This document shows, in pieces, positions 28,260-37,143 of a DNA stretch of 64,000 nt (position 1 is its first letter; the number at the start of each line of letters is the position of its first letter). The DNA comes from Sphaerimonospora thailandensis (GTDB lineage Bacteria; Actinomycetota; Actinomycetes; Streptosporangiales; Streptosporangiaceae), in contig NZ_BOOG01000029.1 of the NCBI RefSeq assembly GCF_016863115.1, positions 1-64,000 on the forward strand. Direction: 5' to 3'. Under the pieces are notes generated by a model. It was given only the letters and a program-made list of their open reading frames with translations, did no database searches and was not told where the DNA came from. A program made the translations under genes and the position numbers.

Positions 28260-29207
28260 TCAGGGCAGGCCGAGCTCTTCGAGCACCCGGCTGGTGCGGC
28301 GGGCCTCGTTCGCCAGCCAGCGGCGGAAATCGTCGCCGTCCAGGTACATCGGCACCCATCCGTTGCGGGCGCACAGCCTGGACCAGACGGGCGAGTCGGC
28401 GATGGCCCGGCACAGGCGCGCCAGCGCATCGTGCCTGCGCTCACCCAGGGCCTGCGCACCGACCAGTCCCGACCAGTTGGCGTAGACGAGCCGCACCCCC
28501 GACTCCATCAGCGTGGGCGCGTCCAGCCCCGCCATCCGCTCGGGTGACGAGACCGCCAGCGGCCGCAGCCGACCGGCGCGGATGTGGGGCGCCATATCCC
28601 GCTGCGCGCCGACTCCGACGGCCGCCCGCCCGTCCAGCATGGCCGCGACCGCCTGGTCCCGGTCGTGGTACGACGCGTAGTTGAGCAGCCGGGGGTCCGC
28701 GCCCAACCCCAGCGCGGTCAGGCCGTACAGCACGTGCTCGGGACCGCCGGCCGTCCCGCCGGCCGCCCTGGGCCCGGCGGGATCGCGCAGCAGGGCGGCG
28801 GCGAACTCCTCGAACGTCCGGAAGCTCGAATCCCGGGCGGCGACCAGCACCTCCCACTCCCCCGCCAGCCTGGCCAGCGGCGCGGTGCGCGAGACGAGCG
28901 GCATCGCGTGCCGGATGGCCGCCGCGCCGAGCAGGGCCGGGTCGGCGACCATCAGGTCACCGGAGCGCGCGGTCGCGACGAACCTGGCGAGCGCGGCCGC
29001 GCCGTCCCCCTGCTCACGCACCGTCACCCGCCTGGCCCAGCGGCGGCTTTCGATGACGGCCCGCAGCGCCCTGGCGAAGCCGTCTCCCCGGCCGCCCGCC
29101 CCACCCGGCACCACCAGGGAGATCTCGGTCTGGACAGGCGGGGCCTGCGTCCCGCATCCCGCCGTGAGGGCCAGCGCTCCCAGTACGAGGACGGTACGGC
29201 GTCGCAC
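28260..29207 (-). CDS. TctC-type (TTT) solute-binding lipoprotein
   Basis: The protein of 315 residues has a lipoprotein signal: basic start, hydrophobic core and lipobox 'LTAGC' at about residue 18. The body fits the Bug/TctC tripartite tricarboxylate transporter receptor family ('ISLVVPGGAGGRGDGFARAL', 'TFEEFAAALLRDP', 'PHIRAGRLRPLAVSSPERM' pattern). It should bind a carboxylate outside the membrane. No TctA or TctB membrane gene lies near it, so it is an orphan receptor that may serve a distant transporter or a sensor. Confidence 0.85.
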   Translation of the reverse strand: MRRRTVLVLGALALTAGCGTQAPPVQTEISLVVPGGAGGRGDGFARALRAVIESRRWARRVTVREQGDGAAALARFVATARSGDLMVADPALLGAAAIRHAMPLVSRTAPLARLAGEWEVLVAARDSSFRTFEEFAAALLRDPAGPRAAGGTAGGPEHVLYGLTALGLGADPRLLNYASYHDRDQAVAAMLDGRAAVGVGAQRDMAPHIRAGRLRPLAVSSPERMAGLDAPTLMESGVRLVYANWSGLVGAQALGERRHDALARLCRAIADSPVWSRLCARNGWVPMYLDGDDFRRWLANEARRTSRVLEELGLP

Positions 29208-29304
29208 CTCGGCATCCTCCCCCGAAGAAGCCTTGCACGCTCAGAACCGGACTAATCACGCATTGTGACTATATCGGACATGCTAGGAGAGGGAGGGAGC
29301 GGGC

Positions 29305-31122
29305 TCACTCCACGGTGACGCTCTTGGCGAGGTTGCGCGGCCTGTCGACGTCCCGGCCGAGCGCCACGGCGGCGTGGTAGGCGAAGAGCTGGAGCGGGAT
29401 CGTGAGCAGGATCGGGTCGAGCTCGTTCTCGTTCTTCGGCACCACGACGCAGTCGTCGGCGGCCTCGGAGGTCCGGTGGCCGACCATCAGGATCCGCCCG
29501 TGCCTGGCCCGGATCTCGCCGAGCGTGGTGAGGTTCTTGTCGAGCAGTTCGTCGTCGGGGACCACCGCCACGGTCGGCAGCTCCGGGCTGATCAGCGCGA
29601 GCGGGCCGTGCTTGAGCTCGCTCGCCGGGTACGCCTCGGCGTGGACGTAGGAGATCTCCTTCAGTTTCTGGGCGCCCTCCCGGGCCACCGGGTAACCGCG
29701 CACCCGGCCGACGAACATCATCCCCGGCGCGTCGGCGTACTTGATCGCCAGTTCCCTGATCTGCTCTTCGAGGGTGAGAATCTCCTTGATCTGTTCGGGC
29801 AGCCGCCGCAGCCCCTCACAGATGCGCCTGCCGTCCGCCGGGGACAGGTCCCGTACCCGGCCGAGGTGGAGCGCCAGCAGCGCGAACGCGACCGCGGTCG
29901 AGGTGAACGCCTTGGTCGAGGCGACCGACACCTCCGGCCCGGCGTGCAGGTAGATGCCGCCGTCGGTCTCCCGTGCGATGGCGCTGCCCACCGTGTTCAC
30001 GATGCCGAGCACCCTGCCGCCCTTGCGCTTGAGCTCCTGGACCGCGGCGAGGGTGTCGTAGGTCTCCCCCGACTGGCTGATCGCGACGTACAGGGTGTCG
30101 GGCTCGACGACCGGGCCGCGGTAGCGGAACTCCGAGGCCGGCTCGGCGTCGGCCGGCATTCGCGCCAGCTCCTCGATCAGCTGCGCGCCGATCTGCCCGG
30201 AGTAGTACGCCGAGCCACAGCCGATGATCTTCACCCGGCGGAACGAACGGGTCTCGCGGGCGTCCATGTCGAGGCCGCCGAGGTGCGCGATGTGGAACCG
30301 GTCGTCGATGCGGCCGCGCAGCGTGCGCGCGACGGTGTCGGGCTGCTCGGAGATCTCCTTGAGCAGGTAGTGCTCGTATCCGCCGTTGTCGTAGTGACCG
30401 GCGTCCCAGTCGACCGTGAACGGCTCCTTGGCGGTCTCCCTGGCGTCGCTGGTGAAGGTGTGGAACCCGTCGGCCGTGAGGACCGCGAGCTCGCCGTCCT
30501 CCAGGTGCACGACCTGGCGGGTGTAGCGGATCAGCGCGGCGACGTCGGAGGCGACGAACATCTCCTTCTCACCGATGCCGAGCACGATCGGGCTGCCGTT
30601 GCGGGCGACCACGATCTCGCCGGGGCGCTGCGCGTCGACGACGGCGATGCCGTACGTGCCGACCACCCCGGCCAGAGCCTTCCGGACGGCCTCCGCCAGC
30701 GACTCGGCCTCCTTGGCCATGAGCGCGATCAGATGCGCGAGCGTCTCGGTGTCGGTCTCGCTCTGAAAGACGACGCCGTCGGCCTCGATGCGGCGGCGCA
30801 ACTCGTCGGCGTTCTCGATGATGCCGTTGTGCACCACCGCGATCCGTCCCTCGTGGTCGAGGTGCGGGTGGGCGTTCACGTCACTCGGGGCGCCGTGCGT
30901 CGCCCACCGGGTGTGCCCGATGCCGACCGTGCCCTTGAAACGGGCGGGTACGGCCGCCGCCAGGTCGGCCACCCGGCCCTTGACCTTGCGCGTCTTCAGG
31001 CTCCTGGCGTTGACGACGGCGAGGCCGGCCGAGTCGTAGCCCCGGTACTCCAGGCGCTGGAGCCCTTCGAGCAGGATGGGCGCCGCATCCTTGGGGCCGA
31101 CGTAAGCGACGATTCCGCACAT
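29305..31122 (-). CDS. glmS: Glutamine-fructose-6-phosphate aminotransferase (isomerising)
   Basis: The enzyme of 605 residues makes glucosamine 6-phosphate for the cell wall. The N-terminal Cys of 'MCGIVAYVGPKDAAPILLEG' is the glutaminase nucleophile; 'GHTRWATHGAPSDVNAHPHL' and 'VHNGIIENADELR' follow. Two SIS isomerase domains occupy residues 280-600 ('GCGSAYYSGQIGAQLIEELA', 'ISQSGETYDTLA') and the end 'DRPRNLAKSVTVE' is typical. ATG 31122 has GGAGCGGAT upstream. It follows a small gene by 8 bp and is probably co-transcribed with it. Confidence 0.96.
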   Translation of the reverse strand: MCGIVAYVGPKDAAPILLEGLQRLEYRGYDSAGLAVVNARSLKTRKVKGRVADLAAAVPARFKGTVGIGHTRWATHGAPSDVNAHPHLDHEGRIAVVHNGIIENADELRRRIEADGVVFQSETDTETLAHLIALMAKEAESLAEAVRKALAGVVGTYGIAVVDAQRPGEIVVARNGSPIVLGIGEKEMFVASDVAALIRYTRQVVHLEDGELAVLTADGFHTFTSDARETAKEPFTVDWDAGHYDNGGYEHYLLKEISEQPDTVARTLRGRIDDRFHIAHLGGLDMDARETRSFRRVKIIGCGSAYYSGQIGAQLIEELARMPADAEPASEFRYRGPVVEPDTLYVAISQSGETYDTLAAVQELKRKGGRVLGIVNTVGSAIARETDGGIYLHAGPEVSVASTKAFTSTAVAFALLALHLGRVRDLSPADGRRICEGLRRLPEQIKEILTLEEQIRELAIKYADAPGMMFVGRVRGYPVAREGAQKLKEISYVHAEAYPASELKHGPLALISPELPTVAVVPDDELLDKNLTTLGEIRARHGRILMVGHRTSEAADDCVVVPKNENELDPILLTIPLQLFAYHAAVALGRDVDRPRNLAKSVTVE

Positions 31123-31130
31123 ATCCGCTC

Positions 31131-31406
31131 CTATCCGTAAACAATCCGGCGGAGCTGGCGCAGCGACAGCTCCGGTGCCGCGACACGCCTTCCAGTGAGC
31201 TCGGCCGAGATTCTGGGGAAGATCTGGTCGTTGGTCAGCCCCCTCGCCTTGAGCTCGCCGTGGCGTCGGCGTACGTACTCCTCGGCGGGCTCGCCGAAGT
31301 ACGCCAGGACGTCGGCCACCACCCGTGCGGCCTCTCCCGGGCCGAGCGGCGTCGTCCGGGTGAGGTGACTGATCAGATCCTCGAAGGGATGCCGTGCCGT
31401 GGACAC
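31131..31406 (-). CDS. Small conserved hypothetical protein upstream of glmS
   Basis: The product of about 91 residues begins 'STARHPFEDLISHLTRTTPL' and contains 'FGEPAEEYVRRRHGELKARG' and 'LSLRQLRRIVYG'. It is soluble and helical; I know no function. GTG 31406 is preferred to the TTG at 31445. TAGGGT lies about 10 bases upstream, so the mRNA may be leaderless. The stop lies within the ribosome site of glmS, indicating one transcript. Confidence 0.7.
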   Translation of the reverse strand: MSTARHPFEDLISHLTRTTPLGPGEAARVVADVLAYFGEPAEEYVRRRHGELKARGLTNDQIFPRISAELTGRRVAAPELSLRQLRRIVYG

Positions 31407-31587
31407 AGAGCAGGACCCTAACGCAGCGTGGATGTCGACTATCAAGTTTTCTGCCCGAATCCGGGCAGGATCAGTCCGAGTCTCCTCATGAATGGGTTTT
31501 CCTCACATCCCTGCCATCGGCGGCACCGGCACCCCGCGACATCCGCTAGAGTTAGCCATGCGTCGCCGGGGAGATCCCGGGGATCGC

Positions 31588-31660
31588 GCGGAAGTGGCTC
31601 AGTTGGTAGAGCATCACCTTGCCAAGGTGAGGGTCGCGGGTTCGAATCCCGTCTTCCGCT
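31588..31660 (+). tRNA. tRNA-Gly (GCC), copy 3
   Basis: Identical to the copies at 4814 and 22722. A TAGAGT element at 31547-31552 could be the -10 box. tRNA-Val follows 10 nt later. Confidence 0.97.
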
Positions 31661-31670
31661 CGCAGTACTC

Positions 31671-31742
31671 GGGCGATTAGCTCAGCGGGAGAGCGCTTCC
31701 CTGACACGGAAGAGGTCACTGGTTCAATCCCAGTATCGCCCA
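31671..31742 (+). tRNA. tRNA-Val (GAC), copy 2
   Basis: GGGCGAT pairs with ATCGCCC, A31742 is the discriminator and the anticodon is GAC. It is identical to copy 1 but the next bases are CGA rather than CCA, so CCA must be added. The accessory island begins directly downstream. Confidence 0.97.
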
Positions 31743-31785
31743 CGACATCAGGCTTACTAGAACACTGGGCACCAGTAGGTGCGCC

Positions 31786-32013
31786 CTAGGATGACCTGCA
31801 GATTCGAAACGACAGCAGGGCTACCTCCGATACCGAAGGTAGCCCTGCTGTCGTTTTGGGCTGAGCGGCGGCGCTGGAGACTCCAGGGTCGGGCTTGTCC
31901 GCTTGATCGAGTTCGCGCGCCCTGAGGCACGCATCGAGCAGGCGCGCGCTGTCGGACAGGTCGTCGTTGACGGCAGCGAGGCTGCTGGTGAGCTGTTCGT
32001 ATGACACTGACAT
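31786..32013 (-). other. Doubtful small ORF or truncated gene end
   Basis: A frame of 75 codons on the minus strand starts 'MSVSYEQLTSSLAAVNDDLS' and is GC3-rich with a plausible helical sequence for about 46 codons. It then runs through the long hairpin at 31807-31856, where coding is unlikely. There is no ribosome site. It may be the N-terminal remnant of a gene at the end of the wecB operon, cut at the island border, or chance. The rest of the 31743-32130 gap holds only the hairpin and a short CCTGCC-AGG-like palindrome near 32036. Confidence 0.25.
31807..31856. terminator. Strong hairpin terminator between tRNA-Val and the wecB operon
   Basis: A perfect 20-bp stem (AAACGACAGCAGGGCTACCT and its complement) has a 10-nt loop and is followed on the plus strand by a T-run (CGTTTT). 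It can end the tRNA transcript on the plus strand and, with a weaker T-run, the island operon on the minus strand. Confidence 0.85.
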
Positions 32014-32130
32014 GCCAGGATCAGAACCGGCCGTCCTGCCAGGCAGGATTGCTGCGCGCGGTCCTAAGACGGCGATCCCGCCCTGGGACGAAGCAGGGGG
32101 CGGGACCGCCCACCAATGTAGGGCGAGCCG

Positions 32131-33243
32131 TCAGGACACCGCCGACCGCGATTGCACCGCTGTCTGCCGCAGCAGGCCCGGCCCGTTCGTGGCCAACATC
32201 TCCGCGAGATCAGCGATTCGCGCGGAAGCTCTGCCATCGCCAAACGGGCTGGACACGCCTGACGGACGCCTTGGCCGCCCGCTCATCGACCTGGTGGCCT
32301 CGCCAAGCAGCGCTGGATTAGGAACCAATACGCAGTCCTTGCCCAGCGCCTCGGGCCGCTCCGTGGACCGCCGCAGCACGAGTAGACGCGCCCCAAGGAT
32401 GCTGGCCTCCTCCTGAATCCCGCCGGAGTCCGAGATCAGTAACGTGGCTCGTTCTGCGACCGCGAGGAACGCCGGGTAAGTGAGCGGCCGCGCGACATGC
32501 ATTCCGTCCAGAAGCCGGTCGAGCCCGTAGTCGTGGACCCGCTGCCGGGTCCGTGGGTGGATCGCCAGCACGACTGGCAGATCGAGTTCGGTGAGGCTGA
32601 CCAGGATACGGCGGAGACGGTCGGGATGGTCGACGTTCTCCGGCCGGTGCAGGGTGCAGAGCACGTACGGCTGATCGCCCAGCGGGGCGGTCACCTGCTG
32701 CGCTGTCGCATGGTCCCGCTTGGCCAGGTGTACGGCCTCTACGATCGTGTTTCCGGTCAGGATGATCCGGCTGTCGGGGATACCCTCAGCCCACAGGTTG
32801 GCGACGTTCCCCTCAGTCGCCGCGCAGCACAGGTCGGCCAGGTGGTCGATGACGACCCGGTTGTGCTCCTCGGGCATTCCACGGTCATGGCTCCGCAGCC
32901 CGGCTTCGACATGGATGAGCGGCACCGAGACGGCGTTGGCGGCCAGCGCGCCGGCGAGTGCCGCGTTGGTGTCGCCTTGGACGATGACGACGGCGGGCGG
33001 GTCGGCGTGCCATGCCTGGGTGAGTTGGGCGGTGGCGGCACCGATCTGGACTCCGCGGTGCTGGCCGCCAATGTGCAGTTGCACGTGCGGGCGGTGGTGA
33101 CCGGTCAGATCCGGGGAGTAGTGCTGCCCCGTGTGGATCACTCGGGCCTGGTCGCCGAGCAGAGCGATCAACACCGACAACTTGATCTCCTCGGGGCGGG
33201 TGCCGAGGACGATCGCGATCGAACGGTCAGAGGCGGATGGCAT
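32131..33243 (-). CDS. wecB: UDP-N-acetylglucosamine 2-epimerase-like protein
   Basis: The protein of 370 residues has the GT-B-like epimerase fold: 'IAIVLGTRPEEIKLSVLIAL', 'VIHTGQHYSPDL', 'VVIVQGDTNAALAGALAA', 'IHVEAGLRSHDRGMPEEHNR' with catalytic His/Glu, and 'LISDSGGIQEEASILG'. It would convert UDP-GlcNAc to UDP-ManNAc or act on a related sugar nucleotide. The usual C-terminal 'vGTd' loop after the ERPE motif is altered. It is the last confident gene of the coupled operon, four bases after the NUDIX gene. ATG 33243 was used. Confidence 0.88.
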   Translation of the reverse strand: MPSASDRSIAIVLGTRPEEIKLSVLIALLGDQARVIHTGQHYSPDLTGHHRPHVQLHIGGQHRGVQIGAATAQLTQAWHADPPAVVIVQGDTNAALAGALAANAVSVPLIHVEAGLRSHDRGMPEEHNRVVIDHLADLCCAATEGNVANLWAEGIPDSRIILTGNTIVEAVHLAKRDHATAQQVTAPLGDQPYVLCTLHRPENVDHPDRLRRILVSLTELDLPVVLAIHPRTRQRVHDYGLDRLLDGMHVARPLTYPAFLAVAERATLLISDSGGIQEEASILGARLLVLRRSTERPEALGKDCVLVPNPALLGEATRSMSGRPRRPSGVSSPFGDGRASARIADLAEMLATNGPGLLRQTAVQSRSAVS

Positions 33244-33247
33244 GAGA

Positions 33248-33901
33248 TCACCAGAACAGGTGCTTGCGCTCGCCCCGCAGATACCGGTCCGCGGCGACGA
33301 ACAGACGTAGGTACAGCATGTCGACGTCGAAGTAGCCGGGGACCAGGTCGTCCCGGCAGAGCTTCCCGTCGAGGAACTCCCGGCCGTCATCGCCCGATCG
33401 GAACAGGTAACGGGCGGGGACTGCGTCCCGGTCGCCGGCGGCGAGCTCGATCGCGTTCTGCAGGTCGATCTGCACGAGTCCCGACACCTCGGCGTCGTCG
33501 AGCGGAATCTCCTCCAAGGAGGCGTCGAGGGGCAGGAGGTGCCAATACTGGAACTCGCGCTCGATCCAGTCCGATGCCAGGGTTACAGCGGTCTGGCGGA
33601 TTCCCAGCGGCTGCAGGTCGGTGTAGCGGACGTCGAGGCCGAGTTCCTCACGGATCTCGCGGACGCCGTCCTCGATCCGCTCGCCGGCCTCGTAGTGGCC
33701 GCCGACAGTGAAGTCGGCGTAGTCCGGGCGGTCGAAGGCATACCGGCCGGGCGTCTTCTTCTGCAGCACCACTCTGCCGCTGGTGGGATTGACGGCCAGG
33801 CACGAGAACGTGCGGTGCCATGACCCGCTCCGGTGGGCGACCTTCTTGTCCTCGGTGCCGACGTGCTGGTTGCGGTCGTTGTAGATGTCGATGATGGGCA
33901 T
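33248..33901 (-). CDS. NUDIX hydrolase
   Basis: The protein of 217 residues contains a canonical NUDIX box, 'GGHYEAGERIEDGVREIREE' followed by LGLD, within a domain similar to isopentenyl-diphosphate isomerase-like NUDIX proteins ('HRTFSCLAVNPTSGRVVLQK'). The C-terminal 70 residues are extra. It would cleave a nucleoside diphosphate linked to another moiety. ATG 33901 has GAGGA upstream. It lies between the nucleotidyltransferase and epimerase genes, so a nucleotide-sugar substrate is a fair inference. Confidence 0.87.
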   Translation of the reverse strand: MPIIDIYNDRNQHVGTEDKKVAHRSGSWHRTFSCLAVNPTSGRVVLQKKTPGRYAFDRPDYADFTVGGHYEAGERIEDGVREIREELGLDVRYTDLQPLGIRQTAVTLASDWIEREFQYWHLLPLDASLEEIPLDDAEVSGLVQIDLQNAIELAAGDRDAVPARYLFRSGDDGREFLDGKLCRDDLVPGYFDVDMLYLRLFVAADRYLRGERKHLFW

Positions 33902-33927
33902 GTCGTCCTCCAGACGTGCTGAGATGA

Positions 33928-34734
33928 TCACGTGCTGACTGTGAGAGGGTGCTCCGCCGGGGCGTGATCACGCCAGTGGAGGGCGAGCGCGTCGGCGTAG
34001 CGACGGGGCTCTCCGACGGTAACCCAGTCGGCGGCGAGCCTCCGGACACGTACGTCACCGGTATGGGACTGCTCCCCCACGGCAAGGCCGAGATCAACCT
34101 CGCCGCGCGCCTCCGGTCTCGCGACGAGCCGGGGCAGGATGCCCGGGCGAAGCACCAGCCGGGACACCACCGCGAGCGGCTCGGCCACCGTGGCGGGGTC
34201 GGGTCGCTGCCGGATCCCGCTGACGCGGTCCCCGCCGGGATCGGCCAGGTCGACGACCCCGAACGAGCCGACATCGGCGCGGTCGATGAGCTGAGCGGCG
34301 ATGACACTGTCCGCTCCCTGCTCTGCGAGCCGGCGCATGGCGGCCAGATCGGCGCCGGGCCGGCCGCCGAGGAGGACGTCGTCTCCGAACGCGACCATGA
34401 ACGTTTCGGCGGCGGCCAGTTCCTCGGCGAGCGTGAGCAGCGGGGCGGCGTTGCCGTACCCGTACGACAGGTCCTCTGGGACCGCGCGCACGGGGAAGCC
34501 CTGCTCACGCAGCCCGGACACGTAGGCGGGGATGATCTGCTCTCCGGGGCGGGTGGCGACGTGAACCAGGTCGGCGCCGGCAGCCAGGCATTCGTCGATG
34601 ACGTGCCCGAGCGCGGGCCTGCTGCCGATCGGCAGCATCTCCTTGGGCACCCAGTCCGTGAAAGGCCGGAAGCGGGTGCCCCGCCCGGCAGCGGTCACCA
34701 CCGCCGGGCAGATCGGGTGGGAAGGAAGGCTCAC
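33928..34734 (-). CDS. Sugar-phosphate nucleotidyltransferase
   Basis: The 268-residue protein resembles GalU/UGPase-type nucleotidyltransferases: 'VVTAAGRGTRFRPFTDWVPK' with 'EMLPIGSRPALGHVIDE', then 'DLSYGYGNAAPLLTL' and 'FMVAFGDDVLLGG'. It should activate a sugar 1-phosphate with UTP or another NTP. It is shorter than GalU. GTG 34734 has GGAG seven bases upstream and overlaps the stop of the HprK-like gene (GTGA). The sugar and nucleotide are unknown. Confidence 0.86.
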   Translation of the reverse strand: MSLPSHPICPAVVTAAGRGTRFRPFTDWVPKEMLPIGSRPALGHVIDECLAAGADLVHVATRPGEQIIPAYVSGLREQGFPVRAVPEDLSYGYGNAAPLLTLAEELAAAETFMVAFGDDVLLGGRPGADLAAMRRLAEQGADSVIAAQLIDRADVGSFGVVDLADPGGDRVSGIRQRPDPATVAEPLAVVSRLVLRPGILPRLVARPEARGEVDLGLAVGEQSHTGDVRVRRLAADWVTVGEPRRYADALALHWRDHAPAEHPLTVST

Positions 34735-35822
34735 AGGAGGTCTCCGATCAGGTTGGTCAGGGCGCGCTGCAGGTGACCGACAGGTCCGCGGACGCCGTAC
34801 TCCACGCGGTAGCACGGCGTGTTGGCAAGGCGGGCACAGACGGACGCTGCGGCGGCTGCCAGGTCGGCATCGCTACGGCTACGGCGGATCAGCCAGGGCC
34901 GCCAGAACTCGTCCACCGGCGTGAAGCACACCGCGTTCAGGAGTTCGCGGGTCTCCTCAGTGTTCAGGCGACCGATGTTGACCGGCTGGGCCGTGTCGGT
35001 GAAGGCGGGGACGATGATGGCACCCAGCTTGGAGGCAGCGGTCAGGGCGGACCCGAACGCGGCGGCGAACGGCCGGGCGGGCAGGGCGACCTTGTGACGG
35101 GTGCCGAACTCCTCCGGTAGGTCCGCCGGAGTTCGGCTGTAGAGGGGCCGCAGTGCGGGGTAGGCGTCCAGTGTTCCGCGCGCGACCGGCACGGGGAGCG
35201 GCACAGCGAGCACCCGCCGCTCTCCGTGGAGGATCAGCCGGTCATTCGACAGCAGCGCCGCGTGCTGCCCCAGGATGTGGAGGAGCGCCGCCAGCGTGGA
35301 GGTCTTGCCGGCACCCTGAGGAGCGCAGATCATCACCGCTCGTCCAGAGACGTCGAGTCCAGCGGCGTGGAAGACGATCCCGCCGGCGTCCTCGTACGTC
35401 CGGAGCATTGCCTCGCGGATCAGCCGGAGCGCGTACCTGGGTGCGCAGTGGGGGTCGGCCACGTACAGGTCGATGACCGCCCCGTCGATTGAGGCCGCCC
35501 ACGCGCCGGGCCGTCCCTCCAGTGCGTCGCCCGCCACGGTGTAGCAGCGGGCACCGGCGGCAGTACGACCCTCGGTGAGGATGACCCCGGGGACCGGCTC
35601 CACCGTGGCGGTCGCACGCAAGGCGAAGGTCGCAGCGGCCGAACGGAACCGGTCGCGGTCGGTGTGCACGTTGAGCCGGATGCCGGGCAGGTCCAGCCCG
35701 GCGATGGAAGCGGGCAGGTAGTCAGCGAAATGGCAGGCCAGCCGGTCAAGGTCGGCCGGTGACGCTGTCACGGTGATCGTGACGTCGCCCATGTGGCAGG
35801 TCAGGTTGAGGTCAGTGGTCAC
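34731..35822 (-). CDS. HPr kinase-like P-loop protein
   Basis: The protein of 363 residues has a P-loop 'ICAPQGAGKTSTLAALLHIL' in an HprK/PEPCK-like C-terminal kinase domain ('FHAAGLDVSGRAVM' before it, 'LLSNDRLILHGERRVLAVPL' after it). The N-terminal 140 residues are unassigned. Related kinases phosphorylate RiPP precursor peptides in lasso-peptide clusters or act in PqqD-linked systems. It overlaps both neighbours by four bases. The absence of the HprK bacterial N-terminal serine-kinase sensor domain argues against a catabolite-control role. Confidence 0.78.
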   Translation of the reverse strand: MTTDLNLTCHMGDVTITVTASPADLDRLACHFADYLPASIAGLDLPGIRLNVHTDRDRFRSAAATFALRATATVEPVPGVILTEGRTAAGARCYTVAGDALEGRPGAWAASIDGAVIDLYVADPHCAPRYALRLIREAMLRTYEDAGGIVFHAAGLDVSGRAVMICAPQGAGKTSTLAALLHILGQHAALLSNDRLILHGERRVLAVPLPVPVARGTLDAYPALRPLYSRTPADLPEEFGTRHKVALPARPFAAAFGSALTAASKLGAIIVPAFTDTAQPVNIGRLNTEETRELLNAVCFTPVDEFWRPWLIRRSRSDADLAAAAASVCARLANTPCYRVEYGVRGPVGHLQRALTNLIGDLL

Positions 35823-36592
35823 GGCCGAATTCCTTCAGTGGTGAGGCGGCACATCTCGGAGAGGGCGTAGTCGATGCGGGCCCGCCGGCACTCGGGCGCG
35901 GTGTGCCGCAACTGCAGCACCGAGGTGACCGTGAACGCGGTGAGTGCATCCTGCTTGGGGATCTGTCCCCTGAGCGCGGCTACGGCGATCTCCTGTCGGC
36001 TGTGGAACCAGTGGACGGGCAGCCTGCCGGGCCGGTCATGCCCGGGGCAGAGCCCGGTGAGCTCGGGGGCATAGGGGGCCGCGCCGGTGCCGTGGGTGGC
36101 CAGGAGCAGGCGGGCCGTGTATCCGGCCAGTGCACACAGGGTGATGTCGGTGTCGTAGCAGAGCGCGCCGAACAGGGCTTGCCAGTCGTCGTGCTCGGGC
36201 GGTCGAAGGTCGGTCAGCAGGGGAGGAAGGACGTCGATGCACACCAGGCCGTCGGTCACGAGGATGAAGTTCGCCAGGTTGGTGTCCAGACGGGCAGGTG
36301 TGGGCTCAAGCGCTCGCACCCAGGCGGCGATCTGCTGCATCGCCGACATGAGCAGGGCCGGGTCGGTCAGGTCGGTGACTGCGATGCCGGAAGTCCACTG
36401 GTGTTGTACCGCGAGCCGTCTCGGGGCTTTCGCGATCCTCATGTCCTCGGGCAGCCGGACGCCGGCGGTGCGCAGGATGTCGATGTAGAGGCTGACATGG
36501 TCTGCGGCCGCGGACTGCCGGATCGGGATGGACCCGGACGCGGACATGAGCTTGAGGACCTGGCCGTTCTCGCAGCGCTGCAGCAGCGTCAT
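35819..36592 (-). CDS. APH-like (protein kinase fold) phosphotransferase
   Basis: The 257-residue product has a degenerate kinase catalytic region: 'PARLDTNLANFILVTDGLVC' followed by IDVLPP parallels the Asp-x4-Asn and Asp-Phe-Gly segments of aminoglycoside phosphotransferase-like enzymes. An N-terminal 'GQVLKLMSASGSIPIRQSAA' may be the ATP lobe. It resembles DUF6206-type proteins as I recall them, but this is not certain. ATGA and GTGA overlaps couple it to both neighbours. A small-molecule or sugar kinase is likely; activity cannot be asserted since the usual HGD motif is RLD here. Confidence 0.6.
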   Translation of the reverse strand: MTLLQRCENGQVLKLMSASGSIPIRQSAAADHVSLYIDILRTAGVRLPEDMRIAKAPRRLAVQHQWTSGIAVTDLTDPALLMSAMQQIAAWVRALEPTPARLDTNLANFILVTDGLVCIDVLPPLLTDLRPPEHDDWQALFGALCYDTDITLCALAGYTARLLLATHGTGAAPYAPELTGLCPGHDRPGRLPVHWFHSRQEIAVAALRGQIPKQDALTAFTVTSVLQLRHTAPECRRARIDYALSEMCRLTTEGIRP

Positions 36593-37143
36593 GTCTGCGC
36601 TCCCTGGTGGGAGCACAGGAACCTGCTGGCATCGTCGTACATCGCGCGGAACTCCTCGGGCAGGTCCAGGTCGAACAGCCGGGCGAAGTGGTCGGCGGCG
36701 CGCAGGGTGGCTGCGCACGCCTCGGGAACAGGCGGCGGCGTGCCGGTGGGCTGATGCCGGTATCCGGCGCTCACCAGGCCCGCTTCCGCCGCGCGGCCTG
36801 CGCAGATCAGTAGCAGCAGGAGCGCCTCGATCTCCGACCCCGGGGATCCGCCGTCCTGAGAGGCAGTGGGTGGGGCGCCGTCGAGAATGCTGATGCTGAG
36901 GGCCGCCAGGGTGACGTCCGCGAGCTCGTCCCCTATGTCGCTGATCGGCCGTGCGGGGTCGCAGTAGTCGGCCACGTCGATGCCGTGACAGCGGGCGACG
37001 CACAGCGCGAGGTGGCCGAGCTGCACCGCGAGTTCCGCGCCCGCGGTGGCCGCGTCCCAGGGCCGAGGTGCCGTAGAAGCGAACCCCTCGCGAAGCTGCC
37101 GGGCCTGTTCCAGCATCTCCGCCAGCTCACCGTCTCCGATCAT
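36589..37143 (-). CDS. MazG-like NTP pyrophosphohydrolase-fold protein
   Basis: The all-helical protein of 184 residues has 'GAELAVQLGHLALCVARCHG' and 'DIGDELADVTLAALSISIL', which match the E-x2-E/E-x2-D layout of MazG/dUTPase-like enzymes, although the first acidic pair is reduced. Such enzymes hydrolyse nucleoside triphosphates to monophosphates. ATG 37143 overlaps the radical SAM stop by four bases. The substrate is unknown. Confidence 0.65.
   Translation of the reverse strand: MIGDGELAEMLEQARQLREGFASTAPRPWDAATAGAELAVQLGHLALCVARCHGIDVADYCDPARPISDIGDELADVTLAALSISILDGAPPTASQDGGSPGSEIEALLLLLICAGRAAEAGLVSAGYRHQPTGTPPPVPEACAATLRAADHFARLFDLDLPEEFRAMYDDASRFLCSHQGAQT

Noticed and set aside
31081-31140. 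glmS ribozyme or other leader RNA before glmS
   Set aside because: A coding gene ends 8 bp before glmS, leaving no room, and no ribozyme core sequence is visible.
31807-31856. Long hairpin considered as an integration core site or insertion-sequence end
   Set aside because: It is a perfect stem with a small loop and a T-run, best explained as a terminator; no target duplication or transposase is seen.
33248-33901. NUDIX protein as isopentenyl-diphosphate isomerase
   Set aside because: The N-terminal half resembles that family, but there are no other isoprenoid genes, and the operon is about nucleotide sugars.
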